Made by a program: the position numbers and the translations under genes | Part shown: piece after piece, positions 7,217 through 13,081 of the stretch | How positions within the stretch are numbered: position 1 is the stretch's first letter | Layout: each line of letters opens with the position of its first letter | NCBI GenBank assembly: GCA_014239225.1 | Contig: JAAZZI010000013.1 | Coordinates: 1-13,081, forward strand | Source: Gammaproteobacteria bacterium | GTDB lineage: Bacteria > Pseudomonadota > Gammaproteobacteria > Eutrophobiales > Eutrophobiaceae | Direction of reading: 5' to 3' | DNA length: 13,081 bases | Notes under the pieces: model-generated | What the model was told of the DNA's origin: nothing | Database searches by the model: none | Seen by the model: the letters and a program-made list of their open reading frames with translations, nothing else

Positions 7217-7362
7217 CTCGCATATACATTGTTAATATACTGATTCTAATCTGTTTTACCCTAATCTCTGTATTCTTAGTAACGTTAAACATATGCATAA
7301 TAATAGTGTTATTGTGTATTTTGTTTAATATGAAATATTATTTTTTAAATTCTTGAGAGAAA
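7217..7362 (+). promoter_or_regulatory. Intergenic region with possible promoter for cassette 2
   Basis: This 146-base gap is the largest on the plus strand in the window and is very AT-rich. A possible promoter is TTGTGT (7312-7317) and TATTAT (7336-7341), spaced 18 bases, ending just over 20 bases before the GTG of fhcB at 7363. No GC-rich hairpin with a T-run was seen, so readthrough from cassette 1 is also possible. The 13-mer AATAATAGTGTTA at 7299-7311 also occurs at 5443-5455 before the ferredoxin gene. Confidence 0.3.
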
Positions 7363-8577
7363 GTGTTGAAAAAGAAAACTAAAATAGTAGATAAAATTAT
7401 AAATAACGTGGCATGCCCTTTTTGTGGGCTTCTTTGTGACGATCTTGTCATTCAAAATAAAAAAGAAACTTTAAAAATTCTTAAAAATCATTGTCCGAAA
7501 GCAATTTCCGGATTTGAAAAACAAGTTCCTGAAAGTTTCCCAAAAATAGCAGGCAAAAAAAGTACGCTTGAAGATGCTATCGATAAAATTTTTCTAGTTC
7601 TAAAAAAGTCCAATTCACCATTAATTACCGGATTGGGTACAGATGTAAATGGTATGCGCGCTGTGATGCATCTAGCCGATAAAACAGGGGCTGTTTTAGA
7701 TCATATGCATGGTGATGCACTTACTCGTAATACACTTGTATTACAAGATCTAGGTTGGATCATGACAACGATGTCTGAAATTAAGAATCGCGCTGATTTA
7801 ATTATTTTTGCAGGAACTGATGCGACTAAATATCAGCGTTTTTATGAGCGAGTAATCTGGAACAAACAATCTATGTTTACTCGCCAAAAAAATAAATTAA
7901 AATTAGTTTATATTGGTGAAAAATTAAACGCAAAATTAGGAATCAGCCCAACTGGTAAAAAACCAAATATACTAAATTGTAAAACTGAGGAAATAGGCGA
8001 AATAATCTCATCTCTTCATGCAATTATTACAGGCGCAAAAATTGATGTCGATAATGTTGCTGGTATAAAAACTAAAAAATTAGAAGTTTTAGCGGAACAA
8101 ATGAAATCGGCTAAGTATGGCGTCATTATCTGGTCTCCGGCTGATCTTGACATGCCTCATGCTGAACTAACCATTCAAAGTTTTTGTGAAGTTGTTAAGT
8201 ACCTAACACGAATTACAAGATTTGCGGGCTTTTCATTAGGAGGCGATGACGGCTCAACAACATCAAGCAATGTTTGTGCGTGGCAAAGTGGCTATCCTTT
8301 AAGAGTTAATTTTAATAAAGGATATCCTGACTACAGCCCGCATCATTATTCAACATATAATGTTTTAAAAAATAAAGAAGTAGATGCTCTTATGTGGATT
8401 TCTAGTTTTAGTGCTGCGATAAAACCGCCTCGTGCTTCAATCCCATCAATTATTTTGGCTAAACCTGATATAAAATTAAATTTTAATCCTGATGTATTTA
8501 TACCTATTGCAACTCCCGGGGTTGATCATTCAGGTCAGTTATTTCGTACTGACAGTGTTGTTTCTTTACCTTTATAA
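7363..8577 (+). CDS. fhcB: Formyltransferase/hydrolase complex subunit B, degenerate non-redox form (cassette 2)
   Basis: This 404-residue paralogue of the upstream FwdB is the bacterial FhcB type. It keeps an N-terminal Cys18, Cys21, Cys25, Cys44 motif that could hold a [4Fe-4S] cluster, and SEIKNRADLIIFAG aligns with the same segment of the upstream B subunit. Aligning back from there, the metal-ligating Cys-His pair is replaced by Ala119-Leu120, and the PVRGHGN Arg region reads FAGFSLGGDDG. It therefore should not catalyse CO2/formate redox chemistry and probably has a structural or cofactor-placing role in the complex that hydrolyses formyl-methylofuran to formate. The start is GTG at 7363 (a TTG follows directly), behind a GAGAG purine run. 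It is shorter than its paralogue: an in-frame TAA at 8575-8577 ends it right after SLPL, and the expected C-terminal tail continues in frame beyond the stop. The protein is visibly lysine-rich. Confidence 0.9.
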   Translation: MLKKKTKIVDKIINNVACPFCGLLCDDLVIQNKKETLKILKNHCPKAISGFEKQVPESFPKIAGKKSTLEDAIDKIFLVLKKSNSPLITGLGTDVNGMRAVMHLADKTGAVLDHMHGDALTRNTLVLQDLGWIMTTMSEIKNRADLIIFAGTDATKYQRFYERVIWNKQSMFTRQKNKLKLVYIGEKLNAKLGISPTGKKPNILNCKTEEIGEIISSLHAIITGAKIDVDNVAGIKTKKLEVLAEQMKSAKYGVIIWSPADLDMPHAELTIQSFCEVVKYLTRITRFAGFSLGGDDGSTTSSNVCAWQSGYPLRVNFNKGYPDYSPHHYSTYNVLKNKEVDALMWISSFSAAIKPPRASIPSIILAKPDIKLNFNPDVFIPIATPGVDHSGQLFRTDSVVSLPL

Positions 8578-8643
8578 ATGATTCGTAAATCATCATACCC
8601 AAATGTTGACTATGTGCTTAATGAAGTACTTAAAAAATATTAA
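8578..8643 (+). pseudogene. Detached in-frame C-terminal tail of fhcB
   Basis: Directly after the TAA of fhcB comes ATG in the same reading frame, followed by 20 more codons and TAA at 8641-8643. The peptide ends SSYPNVDYVLNEVLKKY, which aligns without gaps to SPFPDDETILTSIKKRV (residues 416-432) of the upstream B subunit. It is therefore the natural C-terminal helix of FhcB, cut off by one stop codon. The ATG abutting the stop could allow re-initiation to yield a 21-residue peptide; otherwise it is untranslated or reached by readthrough. A sequencing error at the stop is an alternative. Its end lies 8 bases before fhcA. Confidence 0.65.
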
Positions 8644-8651
8644 ATAATCAT

Positions 8652-10307
8652 ATGTATATAAAATTAAAAAATGGTGTTGTTTATGATCCGGTTCATGGTA
8701 TTAATGGAGAAAAACGTGATATCTATATTCGCGATGGGCTTATTACACGGAAACCCTCTTCTAATATCAGAATAAATCAAACTTATGATATGAAAGATAA
8801 AATTATCATGTCAGGAGCAATTGACATCCACACTCACATTGGCGGAGGTAAAGTTAATATTGCCCGTATGATGTTGCCCGAGGATCATGAAAATGATCTT
8901 GTTTCAAAAACTCCCCTAACACGCTCCGGGTGTGGTAACGCAGCACCATCCACCTTAACAACAGGATATCGTTATGCAGAAATGGGATACACAGCTTGTT
9001 TTGAACCTGCAATGTTACCTACTAATGCAAGACAGGCGCACATGGAGATGGCAGATATACCGATCGTAGATAAAGGCGCCTATGCCGTGCTGGGTAGCGA
9101 TGATTTTTTACTTCGTATGCTTGCAAAAAAAAATGACCAGGCAGCAATCAGTGATTATGTTGGCTGGATTATTAATGCTACTCAGGCGCTTGGAATTAAA
9201 GTTGTAAATCCAGGGGGTATTAATGCCTTTAAATTTAACCAACGCAAGCTAGAATTAGATGAGCTAAATAAACACTACGGCGTATCACCACGTGACATTC
9301 TAAAAGCGCTGACAAGAGCCGTGACTGAGCTTGGTATTCCACATCCCTTACACGTACATGGATGTAATCTTGGGGTCCCCGGTAATTTAAAAACAACAAT
9401 TGATACAATCAATGCAGCTGAAGGCATGCGAATGCACCTAACTCATATACAGTTTCATAGTTATGGAACTGAGGGTGATAGAAAATTTTCCTCTGGCTCT
9501 GGAGAAATTGCTGAAGCAGTAAATAAAAATCCAAATATATCTATCGATGTTGGGCAAATCTTATTTGGTCAAACTGTTACCGCCTCAGGTGATTCAATGC
9601 TTCAATATGCCGGCCATTGGCATGCTCACCCAAAAAAATGGGTTGTAATGGATATTGAATGTGATGCAGGATGTGGTGTAGTTCCTTTTAAATATAGAGA
9701 CGAAAGTTTTGTTAATGCACTGCAATGGTGTATCGGCCTTGAGATATTTTTACTAATTGATGATCCATGGCGAGTGTTTCTAACCACAGATCATCCTAAT
9801 GGAGCGCCATTTACAAGTTACCCCCATTTAATTCGATTATTAATGGATCGCAGCTTTAGAAATGACATTTTAAGTACGATCAATAAAGATGCTGCGGCTC
9901 ACAGCATCTTAAGTACAATCGATAGAGAATACTCTTTATACGATATTGCAACAATGACGCGAGCAGGTCCTGCAAAAAGCTTAGGGTTGAAAAATCGTGG
10001 TCATCTAGGTTCTGGCGCAATCGCTGATATTACTGTTTATAGCAACAATAAAAACAAAGAAAAAATGTTTAGTAAACCTGATTATGTTTTTAAAGATGGT
10101 GAACTTGTTGTTCGCAAAGGAAAAGTTACAAAAGTAAAAAATGGGGTAACACATACGCTTAGACCTGAATTTGATAAAAGTATTGAAAAAACTCTTAATA
10201 GTTACTTTGAAAAATATCAAACAGTTAGTCTAGAAAATTTTAAAATTGATGATGATGAAATAGTTGAGCACGGAAATGGAAAAATAGTTATTCAGCCCTG
10301 TATGTAG
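8652..10307 (+). CDS. fhcA: Formyltransferase/hydrolase complex subunit A, amidohydrolase (cassette 2)
   Basis: A 551-residue paralogue of the fhcA at 2084 and the catalytic hydrolase that releases formate from formyl-methylofuran. The zinc-site residues are intact: His60 and His62 (DIHTHIGG), Lys183 (GIKVVNPGG), histidines 234/236 (PHPLHVHGCN) and 265/269 (THIQFHSYG), and Asp380 (TTDHPNGAPF). VYDPVHGINGE at the N-terminus and GHLGSGAIADITVY near the C-terminus match the first copy, so alignment is collinear throughout. The ATG at 8652 has no visible Shine-Dalgarno, so initiation probably relies on ribosomes arriving from fhcB, which makes the premature stop there relevant. Eight bases separate its TAG from the next start. 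Confidence 0.93.
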   Translation: MYIKLKNGVVYDPVHGINGEKRDIYIRDGLITRKPSSNIRINQTYDMKDKIIMSGAIDIHTHIGGGKVNIARMMLPEDHENDLVSKTPLTRSGCGNAAPSTLTTGYRYAEMGYTACFEPAMLPTNARQAHMEMADIPIVDKGAYAVLGSDDFLLRMLAKKNDQAAISDYVGWIINATQALGIKVVNPGGINAFKFNQRKLELDELNKHYGVSPRDILKALTRAVTELGIPHPLHVHGCNLGVPGNLKTTIDTINAAEGMRMHLTHIQFHSYGTEGDRKFSSGSGEIAEAVNKNPNISIDVGQILFGQTVTASGDSMLQYAGHWHAHPKKWVVMDIECDAGCGVVPFKYRDESFVNALQWCIGLEIFLLIDDPWRVFLTTDHPNGAPFTSYPHLIRLLMDRSFRNDILSTINKDAAAHSILSTIDREYSLYDIATMTRAGPAKSLGLKNRGHLGSGAIADITVYSNNKNKEKMFSKPDYVFKDGELVVRKGKVTKVKNGVTHTLRPEFDKSIEKTLNSYFEKYQTVSLENFKIDDDEIVEHGNGKIVIQPCM

Positions 10308-10315
10308 AGATAAAT

Positions 10316-11212
10316 ATGAAACTCAATAACGTTTACATTGACGATACATTTGCTGAAGCATTTTCTATGAAAGCAACGCGTATCATCATCACTGCCATGA
10401 ACTTAAAGTGGGCATACCGAGCTGCAAATGCAATACGTGGCTTTGCGTCCTCCGTGATTGCCTGTGGCTGTGAGGCAGATATTGAAAGAGAATTAAAACC
10501 ATCTGAAACGCCAGATGGGCGGCCAGGAATTTCTGTAATGATATTTGCAATGTCAACAAAGGATCTTGAAAAGCAAGTTCCAATGCGTGTTGGGCAATCT
10601 GTAATGACAACTGTCACAACAGCATGTTTTTCAGGATTACAAACTGAAGAAAAAATTTCACTTGGGAAAAGCTTACGTTTTTTTGGAGATGGCTATCAAA
10701 TAGCCAAAGTAATAAATGGAAAACGGTTTTGGCGTATTCCAGTAATGCATGGGGAATTTATTTGTGAAGAGTCGACTGGTATTACAAAAGCAATCGGAGG
10801 CGGTAATTTTCTAGTATTGGGGAAAACTGCACGACACGCTCTTACCGCATGTGAAAAAGCAGTTGATGAAATTCAAAAAGTTTCGGGAGTAATTACAGCC
10901 TTCCCGGGAGGTGTTGTTGGTTCTGGGTCAAAAATTGGTTCTAAATATGATTTCTTAACTGCATCAACAAATGAGGCTTACTGCCCTACTCTAAAAGGAC
11001 AAGTCAAAACCGCATTAACTGCAGAAATTGGTTCAGTACTAGAGATTGTAATAGACGGAATTGATGAGAAATCAATCAGCAAAGCAATGCGTATTGGTAT
11101 TGAAGCGGCATGTTCCTTTGGGCCATCCAAAGGTATTTATAGAATAAGCGCTGGTAATTATGGCGGTAATCTTGGAAAACATTTGTTTCATCTTAGAAAA
11201 TTATTTAAATGA
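10316..11212 (+). CDS. fhcD: Formylmethanofuran:tetrahydromethanopterin formyltransferase (Ftr / FhcD), cassette 2
   Basis: A 298-residue Ftr, exactly the length of the copy at 3727, moving the formyl group from tetrahydromethanopterin to the furan cofactor as part of the Fhc complex. Motifs include DTFAEAFSMKATRIIITA, GFASSVIACGCEADIE, ETPDGRPGISVMIFAM, RVGQSVMTT, RFFGDGYQIAK, WRIPVMHGEF, GGGNFLVLGK, FPGGVVGSGSKIGSKYDF, ASTNEAYCPT and a final ISAGNYGGNLGKHLFHLRKL. The PDGRPG and PGG motifs look closer to archaeal Ftr than the equivalent motifs of copy 1. A weak AGAGA lies 5 bases upstream. Its TGA overlaps the fhcC start by 4 bases (ATGA at 11209-11212), so the two are coupled. Confidence 0.93.
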   Translation: MKLNNVYIDDTFAEAFSMKATRIIITAMNLKWAYRAANAIRGFASSVIACGCEADIERELKPSETPDGRPGISVMIFAMSTKDLEKQVPMRVGQSVMTTVTTACFSGLQTEEKISLGKSLRFFGDGYQIAKVINGKRFWRIPVMHGEFICEESTGITKAIGGGNFLVLGKTARHALTACEKAVDEIQKVSGVITAFPGGVVGSGSKIGSKYDFLTASTNEAYCPTLKGQVKTALTAEIGSVLEIVIDGIDEKSISKAMRIGIEAACSFGPSKGIYRISAGNYGGNLGKHLFHLRKLFK

Positions 11213-12039
11213 ATGCGCTTACATTTACATTAATATCACGGCCAAAATTTACACTCGATGTATCTCCTTTAATTCCCGATAATCTTGAAGGAAAAAATAT
11301 AACTCATATTAAAAATATTAAACTTAGATATGGAAAAGAGATTGTTAAGCTTGAAAAATTATTTCTAATAAAGGGAAAAAATTTTAATCATGTCTGCATT
11401 GAAAAAAGTTGTGACAAACTTATTTATATTGGGAAAAGAATGGCAAAGGGATTGATTGATATAAAAGGTGATGCGGGCGACTTCCTGGGCCAGGAAATGA
11501 AAAATGGAAAAATAAACGTGTCTGGGGATGCAGGATCATGGGTTGGAAATAGAATGATTGATGGGCAGATTAATATAAATGGTAATGCAGGTGATTATGT
11601 TGGTGCGGGGTTGCCTGGTGACCCTTATGGCATGAAAAATGGTCTAATTAATATAAAGGGAAATGCAGGTGATAGAGTAGGTGATCGGATGCGTCGTGGA
11701 ATTATTGTGATTCAGGGTAAATCAGGCGATTACTGTGGAAACCGTATTCACGCAGGTACAATCATTGCCTTAGACAGGGTTGGTAAACATCCGGGCGATG
11801 GTATGCGTCGTGGTACAATTGTTTTGGCAAAAAAACCGAAACATATTTCAGCAACATTTAAAAGCTGCGGAAATTTAAAGATGGAATTCTTGCGACTGTT
11901 ATTTACGCAATTAATAAAAATGGATCCTGATTTTAAAATATTTAAGAAGTATGGTCCAATAGCACATCGTTTTTCTGGTGATTTAGCGAGAAATGGTAAG
12001 GGTGAAATTTTAATTCTACAATTAATTAATAGAAGATAA
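11209..12039 (+). CDS. fhcC: Formyltransferase/hydrolase complex subunit C, Gly-rich beta-helix (cassette 2)
   Basis: A 276-residue scaffold subunit of the Fhc complex with beta-helix repeats from about residue 62 to 208: MAKGLIDIKGDAGDFLG, MKNGKINVSGDAGSWVG, MIDGQININGNAGDYVG, NGLINIKGNAGDRVG, MRRGIIVIQGKSGDYCG and GMRRGTIVLAKKP. The repeats are more regular than in the copy at 4623. The start is the ATG inside ATGA overlapping fhcD, without its own Shine-Dalgarno. The tail carries HRFSGDLARNGKGEILIL, equivalent to the FERWSGD region of copy 1. The formate dehydrogenase gene begins 5 bases after its stop. Confidence 0.92.
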   Translation: MNALTFTLISRPKFTLDVSPLIPDNLEGKNITHIKNIKLRYGKEIVKLEKLFLIKGKNFNHVCIEKSCDKLIYIGKRMAKGLIDIKGDAGDFLGQEMKNGKINVSGDAGSWVGNRMIDGQININGNAGDYVGAGLPGDPYGMKNGLINIKGNAGDRVGDRMRRGIIVIQGKSGDYCGNRIHAGTIIALDRVGKHPGDGMRRGTIVLAKKPKHISATFKSCGNLKMEFLRLLFTQLIKMDPDFKIFKKYGPIAHRFSGDLARNGKGEILILQLINRR

Positions 12040-12044
12040 ACTAA

Positions 12045-13081
12045 ATGAAGCGAACTCGTGGGAAAAAAGGACGTATTACAGGCCGTGTTTTAGATCAAAC
12101 AGCATTTAACCAAGTAAACGAGTTAATTGGTGATGAATCTAAATCACGCGATATGCTTATAGAGCATCTACATAAAATTCAAGATACCTATCACTTTATT
12201 TCAAACCGTCATATTATAGCATTAGCAAAGATAATGAATTTATCCATGGCAGCAGTCTACGAGACGGCTACCTTTTACCACCATTTTGATATTACTAATG
12301 AAAACGAAATGCCTCCGCCAGAAATTACAGTCCGCGTTTGTGAATCAGTTACTTGTGAAATGTTTGACGCTAAGAAATTAATAAAGGAATTAAAATTAGC
12401 AACAGATTCAAAAAAAATTCGCATTCAACCTGTTCCCTGTGTTGGAAGATGTGCAGCAGCACCGGTTGCTGTTGCTGGAACATATCCCATAGAGCATGCT
12501 GGGGTAGAAACTGTTCTTTCTGCGCTTAGTAAAAATAAATTATCGGACTCACTACCTAAATCTTATATTGATTATGATACTTACAAAAATAATGGTGGCT
12601 ATAAAACACTTATCGATTGTATTGATGGAAAATATAAACGTGAAGATATAATAAGTTTACTTGAGGACTCTTCGTTAAGAGGTCTGGGTGGTGCGGGTTT
12701 TCCAACAGGTCAAAAATGGCGCATTTTAAGTGAAAAAAAATCACCTAAATTGATTGCTATTAACATTGATGAAGGTGAGCCCGGTACCTTTAAAGACCGT
12801 TATTACCTTGAAAATGATCCACATCGTTTTATTGAAGGAACGCTAATCGCTCACTGGGCAATTGAAGCAGATGATATTTATATTTATCTAAGAGATGAAT
12901 ATGCGGGCTGTAGGATGTTGTTAGAAAAAGAATTAGATAAAATTAAAACGGCACCCCCATGTAAACTACCAACAATACATTTAAGAAGAGGAGCAGGGGC
13001 TTACATATGTGGTGAAGAATCTGCGATGATTGAATCTATCGAAGGAAAACCTGGTATGCCTCGTTTACGTCCTCCCTATGT
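12045..13081 (+). CDS. fdhB: NAD-dependent formate dehydrogenase beta subunit, NuoE-NuoF fusion (C-terminus outside window)
   Basis: An ATG 5 bases after fhcC opens 345 complete codons that run off the right edge. Residues up to about 165 are NuoE-like: an N-terminal helical part and the thioredoxin-fold [2Fe-2S] domain with Cys99 and Cys104 (VCESVTC), then Cys132 and Cys136 (CVGRC). From about 205 the sequence is NuoF-like: RGLGGAGFPTG (212-222) and DEGEPGTFKDR (242-252) for NADH/FMN binding, and GAGAYICGEES (316-326). This E-F fusion is the architecture of the beta subunit of the W-containing NAD-linked formate dehydrogenase of Methylobacterium (Fdh1B); the catalytic alpha subunit would be expected next. 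Following directly on cassette 2, it would oxidise the free formate that complex releases. A hydrogenase or complex I diaphorase is less likely given the context. A weak AGAAGA lies upstream of the start. Confidence 0.9.
   Translation, partial: MKRTRGKKGRITGRVLDQTAFNQVNELIGDESKSRDMLIEHLHKIQDTYHFISNRHIIALAKIMNLSMAAVYETATFYHHFDITNENEMPPPEITVRVCESVTCEMFDAKKLIKELKLATDSKKIRIQPVPCVGRCAAAPVAVAGTYPIEHAGVETVLSALSKNKLSDSLPKSYIDYDTYKNNGGYKTLIDCIDGKYKREDIISLLEDSSLRGLGGAGFPTGQKWRILSEKKSPKLIAINIDEGEPGTFKDRYYLENDPHRFIEGTLIAHWAIEADDIYIYLRDEYAGCRMLLEKELDKIKTAPPCKLPTIHLRRGAGAYICGEESAMIESIEGKPGMPRLRPPY

Noticed and set aside
7217..7362. Rho-independent terminator after the reductase gene
   Set aside because: Only short AT-only stems were found, with no GC-containing hairpin followed by a T-run.
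10333..10617. Antisense ORFs over fhcD and other genes (for example 5021-5215, 724-909 on the minus strand)
   Set aside because: They lie fully inside strongly conserved genes on the other strand and their translations show no recognisable domain.
1..13081. Window from a methanogenic archaeon
   Set aside because: The degenerate FhcB cassette, the NuoE-NuoF fused formate dehydrogenase, the FdI-type ferredoxin with adrenodoxin-type reductase and the clear bacterial-style operon leaders all fit a methylotrophic bacterium better.
1..13081. CRISPR arrays, tRNA/rRNA genes, insertion sequences, phage or defence genes
   Set aside because: No regularly spaced repeats, no RNA-gene signatures, no transposase-like reading frame and no terminal inverted repeats were found; nearly all bases are in C1 metabolism genes.

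Overview
The window is a dense, AT-rich stretch (visibly under 40% GC) carrying the terminal part of a tetrahydromethanopterin/methanofuran-linked C1 oxidation pathway. Both the FhcA-FhcB-FhcC-FhcD set and a NuoE-NuoF fused formate dehydrogenase subunit point to an aerobic methylotrophic or methanotrophic bacterium, most likely a low-GC proteobacterium, rather than a methanogenic archaeon. Lineage cannot be fixed from the sequence alone.

Layout. At the left edge, on the minus strand, is the N-terminus of a beta-ribofuranosylaminobenzene 5'-phosphate synthase (first committed step of methanopterin biosynthesis). A short divergent promoter region (152-261) follows. Everything after it lies on the plus strand with short gaps or overlaps and could be one or two operons. 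Cassette 1 (262-7216) is fwdD-like, fwdB-like, fwdA/fhcA, ftr/fhcD, fwdC/fhcC, a 7Fe ferredoxin and an adrenodoxin-reductase-type ferredoxin-NADP reductase. After a 146-base gap, cassette 2 (7363-12039) repeats the core order B-A-D-C with paralogues. At 12045 a formate dehydrogenase beta subunit starts and runs off the window.

The central observation is that the two cassettes are not equivalent. The cassette 2 B subunit has lost the Cys-His pair that coordinates or surrounds Mo/W in archaeal formylmethanofuran dehydrogenase, as expected for the bacterial formyltransferase/hydrolase complex, which releases formate. The cassette 1 B subunit keeps the [4Fe-4S] cysteines, the active-site Cys-His and the conserved Arg, and is preceded by FwdD, the small molybdopterin-binding subunit that a non-redox hydrolase would not need. 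Cassette 1 therefore looks like a real Mo/W formylmethanofuran (or formyl-methylofuran) dehydrogenase in a bacterium, joined to Ftr and wired through a 7Fe ferredoxin and a reductase to NADP. I found no FwdF/FwdG polyferredoxin genes here.

Proposed working. Formyl-tetrahydromethanopterin is transferred to the furan cofactor by Ftr (FhcD). Cassette 2 would hydrolyse formyl-furan to free formate, which the downstream NAD-linked formate dehydrogenase oxidises. Cassette 1 would oxidise the formate internally to CO2 and pass electrons through ferredoxin to NADPH. This would give two parallel exits, NADH through free formate and NADPH without it. The chemistry and direction are inferred; the motif differences are seen directly. 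A further oddity is an in-frame TAA that cuts the last part of the cassette 2 fhcB, with a recognisable C-terminal tail continuing in the same frame after it.
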